DNA of 64,000 nucleotides from an uncultured Deferribacteres bacterium (lineage in GTDB: Bacteria; Zhuqueibacterota; JdFR-76; DREG01): assembly GCA_913009825.1 (NCBI GenBank), contig CAJVYQ010000013.1, forward strand, positions 1 through 64,000. The letters are read 5' to 3'. Position 1 is the first letter of the stretch. The number at the start of each line of letters is the position of its first letter. A program made the position numbers and the translations under genes. Shown one piece after another: positions 8,925-16,907 of this stretch. A model generated the notes under the pieces. It saw only the letters and a list, made by a program, of their open reading frames with translations. It was not told the DNA's origin and did not search any database.

Positions 8925-9034
8925 AATGACCTCACGCCAAAAGGTCTTGCTACTCTGTCCGGCAGGGTTAAACGCTGCATCTTTTTGATGCTTTTGTCTT
9001 TGTTCAGTTTGTCAATCAAAATATTACCTTTCAC
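8921..9034 (-). CDS. Short upstream ORF coupled to the NRAMP gene
   Basis: A 37-codon frame starting with GTG at 9034, with GGAG ten bases upstream, and ending in a TGA that overlaps the NRAMP ATG (ATGA). The translation is basic (KGNILIDKLNKDKSIKKMQR...RVARPFGVRSL). I do not recognise it. It could be a leader peptide for translational coupling or the 3' remnant of a lost first gene of the operon. The overlap with the next start is the main support. Confidence 0.35.
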   Translation of the reverse strand: MKGNILIDKLNKDKSIKKMQRLTLPDRVARPFGVRSL

Positions 9035-9112
9035 TGCCGGTTATCTCCGGCGTTGATTTGTCTGGTGAAATCAGTTAGACAGAAAACAATGATGCAATTC
9101 GGAACAATACTT

Positions 9113-11233
9113 TTATGCGCGCAGCATGCGCAGTCCGCTGCCGATGACGACAAACTCGCTCAACTCATGTCCCAACACGGCGATGGGCAGGGTAAAGGCG
9201 CCGATGACCGCGCCGATCACCAGGCTGCCTATGACGACCGCCGACAACGCAAGATTCTGGTTCACTACTTTTTGATTCCGCCGGGCCAGTTGCAGGGCAT
9301 AGACCAGCTTTTCCAGGTCGTCGGCCATCAGCACCACATCGGCGGTTTCCATGGCCACATCCGTTCCGGCGGCGCCCATGGCCACGCCCACGGTGGCTTC
9401 GGCCATCGCCGGGGCATCGTTGACGCCGTCGCCGACCATGGCCACGTGGCCCTGTTCTTCGGAAAGTTTTTTCACGATGCGCACCTTGTCCTCCGGCTTT
9501 AATTCGGCGAACACCAGGTCGATGCCCAGTTCGCCGGCAATGGCTTCGGCGGTGCGCCGGTTGTCGCCGGTGAGCATGGCGATTTGTTTGACGCCCGAAC
9601 GATGCAGAGCTTCGATCGCCTTTTTCGCGTTGGGGCGAATCTGGTCGCGGATGGCGACGAGTCCCATAACGGTCTTTTCGGTCCCAACTCCCACCACGGT
9701 TTTTCCATCCTGTTGCAACTGCTCGATTGTTTCTCGAATCTCGTCCAGGGAAAGATGCAACTGCTGTTCAAACAAAGCCGGACTGCCGACATAACAGGTC
9801 TCGCCGTCGACGACCGCCTGAGCGCCGGCTCCGGTTAATGCCTGAAATTGTTCCGGTCTGTTGAAAGAGAGTTGCTTTTCTTCTGCATAATGAACAACAG
9901 CGTATGCCAGCGGATGCTCGCTGCCGCTTTCGATTGTTGCAGCAATCTGCAATATCTTTTCTTTCGATGAATCCCCGGATTCGCCGCCGAGAGCAATAAT
10001 ATCCGTCACTTGCGGTTCCCCGCTGGTGAGCGTTCCGGTTTTGTCCAGCGCTGCCACTTTGATCTTCGCCAGTTCTTCCACATAAACGCCGCCCTTGATC
10101 AGCACGCCCTTGCGCGCGGCGGTTCCCAGCGTGGCCACCAGGGTAATGGGGATGGAGATGACCAGTGCGCACGGCGCCGCAGCGACGATGAATACTGTCG
10201 CACGGAGAATCCAGGTGGACCAGAGCGTTCCGAAAAACAGCGGCGGCAGGATGGCGATGAGCACGCCGATGAGCAGCACAGCCGGACTGTACTTTTTACC
10301 GAATCGCTCGATAAAGCGCTGGCTCTTGCCCTTGCGTTCCTGCGCCTCTTCCACCATCCGGATGATTCGCGACAGGGTATTGTCCGCAAAAGCCTTTGTG
10401 GTCTCCGCTTCGATGAGTCCCTGGCCGTTAATGCTGCCGGCAAAAACAACGTCGCCGGGGACTTTTTCTACCGGTATGCTTTCGCCGGTAATGGGCGCTT
10501 CGTTTACGCTTGAGGAGCCGGAAATGACTTTGCCGTCGGTGGGCGCCGATTGTCCGGGTTTCACCAGAAAAATGTCCCCCACCTGAATCTCTCCCACCGG
10601 GATTTCGATTTCCCTGCCGTCGCGCTTCACCAGGGCAAATTTTGGCGCCAGGTCCATCAGCGCTTTGATGGCCGAGCGCGTCTTTTCTTCGGTGTAGCCC
10701 TCGGCGGCTTCGGATATGGAATAGAGAAATACCAGCATGGCGCCTTCGGCGGCCTGGCCCATGATGGTGGCAACGATCGCGGCCACGGCCATCAGCAATT
10801 CGATGCCGATTTCTCTTTCGAAAAAGAGTTCCTCAAAGGCTTCGCGGCCAAAGTAGTAGCCGCCGATGAGAATGGCCGCAACGTAGATGATCAGGGAAAC
10901 GAGGAAGGGCAGGCCCGCCACTCCCAGCAGCCAACCCGTCAAAAGCAAAATTCCCGACAGCACGGAGGTCACGACTTTGGGGTTGCGCCAGGGCTTTGGC
11001 GCGGACGGCATAGCGCCGGCTCCCAACGGCGGAAAGCCGAGAGATTTTAATCGTTCTTTCAGCTCGTCCGCGCTGATCTTGTCCGGCGAATATTGAATCT
11101 GCACCTTTGCCGATTTGGGATAGATTTTCAACTCTGCGATGCCCGGAACATCTTTCAAGCCCCGCTCGATGGCGGCGGCTTCATGCTCGCAGTCCAGATT
11201 GGCGACGCGCAAAGATAGTTTTGCTTTACTCAT
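9113..11233 (-). CDS. P1B-type heavy-metal ATPase with APC motif
   Basis: A 706-residue soft-metal efflux ATPase. Order: N-terminal HMA domain (about 4-70), whose usual CxxC is replaced by DCEHE; membrane helices; actuator with TGES (PITGESIP); ion-site helix with AAAPCALVISIP; phosphorylation site [17 protein letters not shown]; and a C-terminal helix with GHELSEF. Zn/Cd/Pb pumps normally have CPC in the ion-site helix; here the first Cys is Ala (APC), so specificity or affinity may differ. The start at 11233 has AAGGA six bases upstream. It lies 41 bases downstream of an ArsR repressor with intact Zn/Cd/Pb-type sites, which argues for export of such metals. Confidence 0.92.
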   Translation of the reverse strand: MSKAKLSLRVANLDCEHEAAAIERGLKDVPGIAELKIYPKSAKVQIQYSPDKISADELKERLKSLGFPPLGAGAMPSAPKPWRNPKVVTSVLSGILLLTGWLLGVAGLPFLVSLIIYVAAILIGGYYFGREAFEELFFEREIGIELLMAVAAIVATIMGQAAEGAMLVFLYSISEAAEGYTEEKTRSAIKALMDLAPKFALVKRDGREIEIPVGEIQVGDIFLVKPGQSAPTDGKVISGSSSVNEAPITGESIPVEKVPGDVVFAGSINGQGLIEAETTKAFADNTLSRIIRMVEEAQERKGKSQRFIERFGKKYSPAVLLIGVLIAILPPLFFGTLWSTWILRATVFIVAAAPCALVISIPITLVATLGTAARKGVLIKGGVYVEELAKIKVAALDKTGTLTSGEPQVTDIIALGGESGDSSKEKILQIAATIESGSEHPLAYAVVHYAEEKQLSFNRPEQFQALTGAGAQAVVDGETCYVGSPALFEQQLHLSLDEIRETIEQLQQDGKTVVGVGTEKTVMGLVAIRDQIRPNAKKAIEALHRSGVKQIAMLTGDNRRTAEAIAGELGIDLVFAELKPEDKVRIVKKLSEEQGHVAMVGDGVNDAPAMAEATVGVAMGAAGTDVAMETADVVLMADDLEKLVYALQLARRNQKVVNQNLALSAVVIGSLVIGAVIGAFTLPIAVLGHELSEFVVIGSGLRMLRA

Positions 11234-11274
11234 CCTTGTTCCTTACAGTTTTAATTTCAAACAAAAATTCATCA

Positions 11275-11637
11275 CTATTCATCAAGATGTTCCTGAACAG
11301 TACGAATCAATTCGCTGATGTGGCTGTCGTCAAGTGAGTAATAAGCAATTTTCCCGTCGCGCCGATACCTTACCAGCCGTAGATGTCTGAGTATTCGCAG
11401 GTGGTGGGATACGGCTGGCCGGGTTACACCCAGAAGGGTGGCAAGATCGCAGACACACAGTTCTTCGCGGTCCAGGGCCATAATGATTTTGAGGCGCATG
11501 GGATCGCTGAGAACCTTAAAAATTTCCGCCAGATCACCGGACCTGTCATTATTGCTCAGGTACTGGGCTACGGCTTTGACCTTTTGCTCATCAACATAAA
11601 ATATTTCACAGCTATCACAATTTGAATTAAGAGCCAT
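11275..11637 (-). CDS. ArsR/SmtB-CadC family metal-responsive repressor
   Basis: A 120-residue winged-helix repressor. Both classical metal sites are visible. The alpha3N-type site uses Cys7/Cys10 at the N-terminus and Cys61/Cys63 in ELCVCDLA. The alpha5 site has Asp104, His106, His117 and Glu120, the same residue numbers as in cyanobacterial SmtB. This pattern fits a Zn/Cd/Pb sensor that releases DNA on metal binding. The recognition helix is TRPAVSHHLRILR. It is the first gene of an operon with the P1B ATPase, and a palindrome that fits its operator lies directly upstream. Confidence 0.93.
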   Translation of the reverse strand: MALNSNCDSCEIFYVDEQKVKAVAQYLSNNDRSGDLAEIFKVLSDPMRLKIIMALDREELCVCDLATLLGVTRPAVSHHLRILRHLRLVRYRRDGKIAYYSLDDSHISELIRTVQEHLDE

Positions 11638-11659
11638 GGGTGCTCATCCAAGTTAAATG

Positions 11660-11677
11660 ATTAAACAATCGTTTAAT
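11660..11677. promoter_or_regulatory. Operator palindrome of the ArsR-type repressor
   Basis: ATTAAAC-AATC-GTTTAAT is a perfect 7-bp inverted repeat with a 4-bp spacer, immediately downstream of the -10 element and 23 bp before the arsR-type start codon. AT-rich symmetry of this kind at the promoter is usual for SmtB/CadC operators, so autoregulation with derepression by metal is likely. Confidence 0.65.
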
Positions 11678-11678
11678 T

Positions 11679-11708
11679 ATAATATAAACACTTTTTTATT
11701 TATGTCAA
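11679..11708 (-). promoter_or_regulatory. Sigma-70 type promoter of the ArsR/ATPase operon
   Basis: On the minus strand a perfect -35 element TTGACA (11708-11703) is followed after 18 bases by TATTAT (11684-11679), continuing into TATAAT-like sequence. The -10 element abuts the operator palindrome at 11660-11677, so bound repressor would block polymerase. Confidence 0.6.
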
Positions 11709-12053
11709 ATAGAATTTTTCCCGGAATGTCGGATCGGAGGCTGGATTATGCTCAATCTCTGGCTGGCCATTCGGGTTCATCACCGGATCGATGTCGGGAG
11801 CTGGAGCAGGTGCGAAGGCCCGGGACACGCCTGTTGCTGGAATTTTGGGTCCCGGATTCCCCACCTCACGGATGGCCCCGTCATGCTGCCCGAGCATCAT
11901 GTATGAATCGAGCCTGATCATTTACAAATCGGCAACAACCGGGGCTGGTGGAGTAAGTAGCGGGAGGGAGGCGCTATTTCTCCTCCTGGATGTGCGTGCG
12001 CCGCTTATGCTGGCAGGTGATTGATAAAAGCTGACTGTGGGAAAGTTACGTTC
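11709..12053. other. Intergenic region without a confident gene
   Basis: About 345 bp between the repressor promoter and the DUF302 terminator. A Pro/Ala-rich minus-strand frame (11700-11921) exists but overlaps the promoter, has no good ribosome binding site and matches nothing I know. The segment is more GC-rich than its surroundings. The right end (12029 onward) resembles a degenerate sequence downstream of the NRAMP gene at 7613-7693. Confidence 0.5.
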
Positions 12054-12089
12054 CAAAAAAAGCGCCCCGAGAACTCTTCGCGGGGCGCT
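12054..12089 (-). terminator. Intrinsic terminator of the CopB/DUF302 operon
   Basis: On the minus strand a perfect 9-bp stem AGCGCCCCG/CGGGGCGCT with an 11-nt loop is followed by seven T residues. It lies about 60 bases after the DUF302 stop codon at 12152. Confidence 0.88.
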
Positions 12090-12151
12090 GGAAAAACATC
12101 CATACCGGGTACAATCGAGAATATGCCATTCCCTTTCTGATTTGTCCTTGT

Positions 12152-12547
12152 CTACAACCGTTTAATAACCGATTCCAACTTGCTCTGAATCGTCTCCGCC
12201 ACATCGCCCAGGTCCGCGTTGTCCACTGCCTGCATGGAAGCCACAGGATCCACAGCCGCCACAACCGTATCGCCGTCGTCATTCACATAGACAATAACAT
12301 TGCACGGCAGCATCAAACCGATCTGCTCCTCTGCCTGCAAAGCTTTGTAGGCAGAGGGCGGATTGCAGGCGCCGAGAATTTTATAGGGTTTGACATCGAC
12401 ATCCAGTTTTTTCTTTAATGTAGCCTGCACGTCAATATCCGCCAAAATGCCAAAGCCTTCTTTTTGCAGCTCCCCGGTTACTTTTTCAATGGCTTTTTCA
12501 AAACTCAAATCGACTGTTTTGGTGAAAGCATATTTTGTCCGTTTCAT
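12152..12547 (-). CDS. DUF302 family protein (copy 2)
   Basis: A 131-residue DUF302 protein, the paralogue of the gene at 1318-1713 with the same length and the same core (LGACNPPSAYK, IGLMLPCNVIVY, DPVASMQAV). It starts 21 bases after the CopB-type ATPase stop codon, so the two are co-transcribed, and it is followed by a strong intrinsic terminator. Its presence after a copper-type ATPase, and of its twin after a Spy/ZraP-like gene, suggests a general role in metal or thiol stress; this is inference. Confidence 0.88.
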   Translation of the reverse strand: MKRTKYAFTKTVDLSFEKAIEKVTGELQKEGFGILADIDVQATLKKKLDVDVKPYKILGACNPPSAYKALQAEEQIGLMLPCNVIVYVNDDGDTVVAAVDPVASMQAVDNADLGDVAETIQSKLESVIKRL

Positions 12548-12568
12548 GTTGAATGTCTCCTTTTGTTA

Positions 12569-14659
12569 TTATTTTTCTATTTTTAAGAATCTCGCATTAA
12601 TGGCCACAATAACTGTGCTTAAAGACATCAACACAGCGCCGGCCGCCGGGCTGAGCAGGATGCCAAGCTTGTACAGCACGCCTGCGGCCAGCGGGATGGC
12701 AAAGGCGTTGTAGCCGGTGGCCCAGACCAGGTTCTGCACCATTTTCTTGTAGGTGGCTTTAGCCAGACCAATGATGGCGAACACATCCAGGGGATTGCTG
12801 CGCACCAGCACAATATCTGCCGTCTCCACCGCTACATCGGTTCCGGCGCCAATGGCAATGCCTACATCCGCTTGCGCCAGAGCCGGGGCGTCGTTGACAC
12901 CGTCGCCGGTCATGGCCACGGTCAGACCACGGGCCTGCACTTCTTTCAGCCTGGCCGCTTTTTCATGCGGCAGCACCTCGGCAAAATACTCGTCCAGGCC
13001 CAGCTCGTCGGCAACCCATTTGGCCACCTGTTTGTTATCGCCGGTGAGCATCATCGTGCGGATGCCCATCTCTTTCAAACGTTTTACCGCTTCTTTGGAT
13101 TCGGGGCGAATGATATCCGCCAGGGCGATGGCGCCCATCACTTTATTGTCGATCAAAACATAAACAACTGTTTTGCCTTGCGCATGCAGTTCGTCGATTT
13201 TACTGTTATTCACTTTCAGATTGTTTTCCCGCAGGTAACCGGGACTGACAACCATTACTTTTTTACCTTTGACAACGCCGTGGGCGCCCTTGCCGGGGAT
13301 GGCTTTAAAATCTTTCACATCCCAGCTTTCATTCGCGGAATCGACAATGCCCTGGGCAATGGGATGCTCGGAGTGTGCCTCTACCGATGCAGCATAGGCG
13401 AGCAGTTCTTTTTCTTTTAACTTGCCATCGAGGAGGACGGTGTCCGTTACGCCGAATTTGCCTTCGGTCAGGGTGCCGGTCTTGTCAAAAATGATGGCCT
13501 GAATGTTGCGCGCGGCCTCGAAAGCGGTGCGGTTGCGAATGAGCAGCCCGTTGCGCGCCGAAATGGCCGTGGATACGGCAACCACCAGCGGCACTGCCAG
13601 CCCCAATGCATGCGGGCAGGTAATAACCATCACCGTGACCGTACGTTCCAGGGCAAAGGCAAAGTCCTTGTGCATAATGGCCAGCCAGACAAACAGTGTG
13701 ACCGCTCCGCCGGCTATGGCGATGATCGTCAGCCAGAACGCGGCGCGATTGGCCAGGTCCTGGGTTTTCGATTTGCTCGCCTGCGCCTCGCGCACCAGAT
13801 CGATCACCTGCGACAGAAACGAGTCCTTGCCGGTCCTCTGCACCTCGATAGTGATAGAGCCTTCGCCGTTGATGGCGCCGCCGATGACCGGCTTACCGGC
13901 AGTCTTATGCACCGGCATGGATTCGCCGGTCAGCATAGCCTCGTTGACCGATGATTCGCCATCGACGACAACACCGTCGGCCGGGATTTTCTCACCGGGT
14001 TTAACCAGCACATGATCTCCGGATTTCAATTGATCCAGCGGTACATCGGCGACAGAGCCGTCGGGCATCACCTTGTGCGCATCGGAGGGCATCAGCTTGG
14101 CCAGTTCTTCCAGCGCCCGTGATGCGCCCATAATCGATTTCATTTCAATCCAGTGCCCCACGAGCATGATGTCGATCAGCGTGGCCAGCTCCCAGAAAAA
14201 GAATTTTCCGCTCAGGCCAAAGACAACAAAACTGCTGTAAAAATAGGCCACGGATATGGCCAGGGCGATCAGGGTCATCATGCCCGGTGTGGCTTTCTTC
14301 AACTCATCGACCAACCCTTTCAGAAAGGGCCAGCCGCCGTAGAAAAATACGGCTGTAGAAAACGCCCATAAAACGAATGCATAACCGGGAAATTGCATCA
14401 CGGTGCCGAGACCCAGGAATCTTTGAATCATTGGGGAGAGCAGCAAAATCGGAATCGTAAGAATGAGTGAAATCCAGAAACGTTTGCGGAAATCGGCGAC
14501 CATGTGGGCGTGATGGTCATGATGGCTATGACCGCCGCCGGCGCCGTGTTCGTGTTCGCCACGCTGACTGTGGTCATGTGTCATCTTGCTGTGATCGTTC
14601 GCCATGTCATCATGTTGATGATGATTGTGATTATGATGTCGATGCTCATTCTCGTCCAT
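12569..14659 (-). CDS. copB: CopB-type copper/silver P1B ATPase with His-rich N-terminus
   Basis: A 696-residue P1B-3 type ATPase. The first 55 residues are extremely rich in His, Asp and Met ([13 protein letters not shown]...HSHHDHHAH), a typical CopB metal-binding tail that replaces the Cys-based HMA domain. The ion-site helix carries CPH ([12 protein letters not shown]), the hallmark of the copper/silver group. Other motifs: TGES (LTGESMPV), [18 protein letters not shown]. It should export Cu or Ag from the cytoplasm. It is followed by DUF302. A palindrome at 14772-14788 lies upstream. The YHS, multicopper oxidase and barrel genes further upstream support a copper-handling region. The symbol reflects family type, not proven function. 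Confidence 0.92.
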   Translation of the reverse strand: MDENEHRHHNHNHHQHDDMANDHSKMTHDHSQRGEHEHGAGGGHSHHDHHAHMVADFRKRFWISLILTIPILLLSPMIQRFLGLGTVMQFPGYAFVLWAFSTAVFFYGGWPFLKGLVDELKKATPGMMTLIALAISVAYFYSSFVVFGLSGKFFFWELATLIDIMLVGHWIEMKSIMGASRALEELAKLMPSDAHKVMPDGSVADVPLDQLKSGDHVLVKPGEKIPADGVVVDGESSVNEAMLTGESMPVHKTAGKPVIGGAINGEGSITIEVQRTGKDSFLSQVIDLVREAQASKSKTQDLANRAAFWLTIIAIAGGAVTLFVWLAIMHKDFAFALERTVTVMVITCPHALGLAVPLVVAVSTAISARNGLLIRNRTAFEAARNIQAIIFDKTGTLTEGKFGVTDTVLLDGKLKEKELLAYAASVEAHSEHPIAQGIVDSANESWDVKDFKAIPGKGAHGVVKGKKVMVVSPGYLRENNLKVNNSKIDELHAQGKTVVYVLIDNKVMGAIALADIIRPESKEAVKRLKEMGIRTMMLTGDNKQVAKWVADELGLDEYFAEVLPHEKAARLKEVQARGLTVAMTGDGVNDAPALAQADVGIAIGAGTDVAVETADIVLVRSNPLDVFAIIGLAKATYKKMVQNLVWATGYNAFAIPLAAGVLYKLGILLSPAAGAVLMSLSTVIVAINARFLKIEK

Positions 14660-14771
14660 TTTTATTCCTTTCCATTAGGATTTTTAATGTGAATGTTTTT
14701 CATCCGATTCTTCGTGCAAAATGCTGCCTTGCTGTATATAGCGGCTGAACGAAAAGTATCTAAATTGTATA

Positions 14772-14788
14772 TCAAACATCTTGTTTGA
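14772..14788. promoter_or_regulatory. Palindrome upstream of the CopB-type ATPase
   Basis: TCAAAC-ATCTT-GTTTGA is a perfect 6-bp inverted repeat with a 5-bp spacer, about 113 bp before the ATPase start. It resembles the ArsR operator at 11660 in composition (AAAC/GTTT). It could be an operator for a metal regulator. Function is inferred only from position and symmetry. Confidence 0.4.
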
Positions 14789-15217
14789 ATTATAATTTTA
14801 TTAAAAAATAGGAAACTAAATAGTTTATAAAACAAGCAAGATGCATGTTTTCCACTTTTCGTTAAGACACTATATAGTTTTGTTTCATATTCATCATAGG
14901 CGTCTTGGCCAGGGAAGTGACGTCTCAGGCAATAAATGCATAATAGTGTTCCTTTTTTAACTTCTTATGACAAAACTTGTGCCCAAAAACATTCGTTCTT
15001 CTTTGCAAAAAAATTAATAACTTAGAAATATAACCAAAATATGAAGAGTAAGGACAACAAGAAAAAGTTGTAGAATATTCTACACCGGCCGTATTATATC
15101 CTCTAATCAACGGCAGCAAGTGTACAAAAAAAAATCATGGTCGAAAAGGAAAAAACAGCAAGCCGGGTTTTTAGTCCCCGGCCGGTCACAGCAAATGCCG
15201 AACCGGCCGGGAGCTGG
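14789..15217. other. AT-rich intergenic region, no gene seen
   Basis: About 430 bp between the CopB-type ATPase leader and the YHS gene. Short reading frames are present in both directions, but none has a ribosome binding site or recognisable sequence. No clear repeat copy was seen. Confidence 0.5.
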
Positions 15218-15394
15218 TTAATGGTGGTGATGACCGGATTGCTCATCGTCCTTCAGGACAAACTTTTCCGGTTCCTTATCGAAAGAAGCCTTGCAGCCGG
15301 GGGAGCAAAAATAATAGTCGTTGCCTTTATATTCGCTCTTTCCGGCAGGCGTTTTTTCGTCCACCTGCATACCGCATACGGGGTCTTTGACCAT
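15218..15394 (-). CDS. YHS domain protein, 58 residues
   Basis: A small protein that reads MVKDPVCGMQVDE...YYFCSPGCKASFDKEPEKF and ends in SGHHHH. This is a complete YHS domain with the usual DPVCGM and CSPGCK cysteines, which bind metal in related proteins and in CopA-type ATPases. It has an excellent ribosome binding site (AAAGGAGGTGTATC) before the ATG at 15394. The natural four-His tail adds another metal ligand. It lies between the copper ATPase and the multicopper oxidase genes, consistent with a copper or silver buffer role. Confidence 0.88.
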   Translation of the reverse strand: MVKDPVCGMQVDEKTPAGKSEYKGNDYYFCSPGCKASFDKEPEKFVLKDDEQSGHHHH

Positions 15395-15435
15395 GATACA
15401 CCTCCTTTTATGTTATGATTTCAATTTGCGCTCAG

Positions 15436-15653
15436 TCAGCGCACATCTTTTTTCATCTTTTCAAATTCTTCTCCGGTTAGTTCACCCCCGGCATATCGAT
15501 TTTTCAAAATTGACAAAGCATCTATTGCTTGCGGACCTGCGACCTGAAACCTGCCGGCGGCAAGTTTAACTACGGCTCAGATCGCCGGTTCGATAATGCG
15601 ATCCAAACCAGCCATCCCAGGCCCATGCCGCCAAATTCTATTTCATCCATCAT
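15436..15653 (-). pseudogene. SHOCT-domain small membrane protein, frameshifted
   Basis: The minus strand starts well (GGGGGGTGAATTAGC then MMDEIEFGGMGLGWLVWIA), a typical start of short membrane proteins with a C-terminal SHOCT domain. The end is also typical: IDALSILKNRYAGGELTGEEFEKMKKD, stop at 15436. The two halves are in different frames: about one base is missing near 15590, and the second frame also carries a TGA where Trp would fit. Intact relatives beside copper genes are about 70 residues, matching the distance here. I therefore read it as a recent pseudogene; a sequencing error could explain one lesion but hardly both. Confidence 0.7.
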
Positions 15654-15701
15654 GCTAATTCACCCCCCTGGATTTTTTCTCTGTGTTATTTCCATTTTTA
15701 A

Positions 15702-16889
15702 CTATCGGATATAACCGTGCTCCAGATTCAACAGAGATTCACGGTCGTCAAATTGATTGTTCCAGCGCCGGTCGATGGCATAAATGAGCGCGAACTGAAA
15801 TCGGATTTCATGTTTACCCAGCAAGTTTTTCAATTCGCCTTTATTTTGTGCATATTGCACCTGGGCGCCTATGTCGAAATTTTCACCCAACCGATAAAAA
15901 ACATTAGCCACGCTTTTAACCTGGTTCGACGTCGTAAGCAAATCAGGAAACGTTTTATAGCCAAAGGACATCGCCGCCTGCCAGCTTGGCCGTTCCAGTT
16001 TGCGATAAATATAACGAAGCGATGCAAATGCCGATAAAGATCGGGTTCGGGTCATGGAAGTAAAGTCGTCGATCTGATCGACCTCTTTAAAACCGAAATT
16101 GTAAATCCCCTGTGCCCGAAAATCCCAGAAATGCACCGGGTCTCTTTTGAGATTTAAAATCGTTGACAGGGAAAGATTTTTCAAGGCCTGGTCCCATTGA
16201 GAGCCGTAGCCGGAGCGGTTGGTCAAAAAATTGTTGAACCCCACGCCCAGTTGCTGCAGAAATGGCCGGTTCCATATCTGCGTTTCCGGCACCCGGTATT
16301 GTAGGGAAAAGCCGGCAGCGTTAAGACTGAAATCGGTTTCCGTTGTTGCCGGAGGTTTCGGCGTTTCTGTAAAGTGTTCGCCGTGAATCCGCAGCCAGGT
16401 ACGCTGTCCAAAAATATGCGCCGCTTCGAAAACATTGCCATACTGATTGTCTTCTGTGTTTTCGCCGGATGAAAACGGGTTGAGCACGTCGGTAAAATAA
16501 AGTGCATCGTCATCCCGCAAGGTTGGAAATTCGATAAGCGCACTGCGAACCCGCGACCGTCCCATTTTCAAAATGTTGCTTTTATCCTCTATCTTTAAAA
16601 AGGTCTGGTGAAAAAACACCTGCCCCAGATCAGAATCGGCGTCCGGGAATTGCATTCCGATGACCAGTTGACCGCGGAAGCGGTTATACATTTTCTGTCG
16701 AAATCCCAAGAGAATGCCGGTGTCGGAAAAATCGTTGACGGCGGACGTCGTTTCCTGCAGCGTCCGGCCGACATTAAAAGACATGACGCCGCGGGCACCC
16801 AGTTGAATCTCCGGCGCAACCTGGGCCTTTAATAACCCCGGCGCAAGCGCAAGGAGGGCGAAAGACAATAATTTATATTTTATGTTCAT
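15702..16889 (-). CDS. Putative outer-membrane beta-barrel protein
   Basis: A 395-residue exported protein with a signal peptide (about 1-22, ending LLKAQ) followed by alternating polar/hydrophobic segments ending in aromatic residues (GFRQKMYNRF, LVIGMQF, ASLRYIYRKL, AAMSFGYKTF, FDIGAQVQYA), the pattern of a barrel with many strands. I do not recognise the family. The gene starts 18 bases after the multicopper oxidase stop codon, so the two form an operon. In copper systems such as Pco/Cop a multicopper oxidase is paired with an outer-membrane barrel (PcoB); a similar division of labour is plausible here but no sequence relation was detected. Confidence 0.65.
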   Translation of the reverse strand: MNIKYKLLSFALLALAPGLLKAQVAPEIQLGARGVMSFNVGRTLQETTSAVNDFSDTGILLGFRQKMYNRFRGQLVIGMQFPDADSDLGQVFFHQTFLKIEDKSNILKMGRSRVRSALIEFPTLRDDDALYFTDVLNPFSSGENTEDNQYGNVFEAAHIFGQRTWLRIHGEHFTETPKPPATTETDFSLNAAGFSLQYRVPETQIWNRPFLQQLGVGFNNFLTNRSGYGSQWDQALKNLSLSTILNLKRDPVHFWDFRAQGIYNFGFKEVDQIDDFTSMTRTRSLSAFASLRYIYRKLERPSWQAAMSFGYKTFPDLLTTSNQVKSVANVFYRLGENFDIGAQVQYAQNKGELKNLLGKHEIRFQFALIYAIDRRWNNQFDDRESLLNLEHGYIR

Positions 16890-16907
16890 TTTATTCTCCT
16901 CTTTATC

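Noticed and set aside
8925..9112. Possible manganese (yybP-ykoY) riboswitch upstream of the NRAMP gene
   Set aside because: No matching conserved loop pair was found; the region instead contains a short coupled reading frame.
11700..11921. Pro/Ala-rich 73-codon frame on the minus strand
   Set aside because: It overlaps the ArsR promoter, has no ribosome binding site and no recognisable family.
15137..15418. 93-codon plus-strand frame
   Set aside because: It lies over the YHS gene on the other strand, which has clear domain and start evidence.
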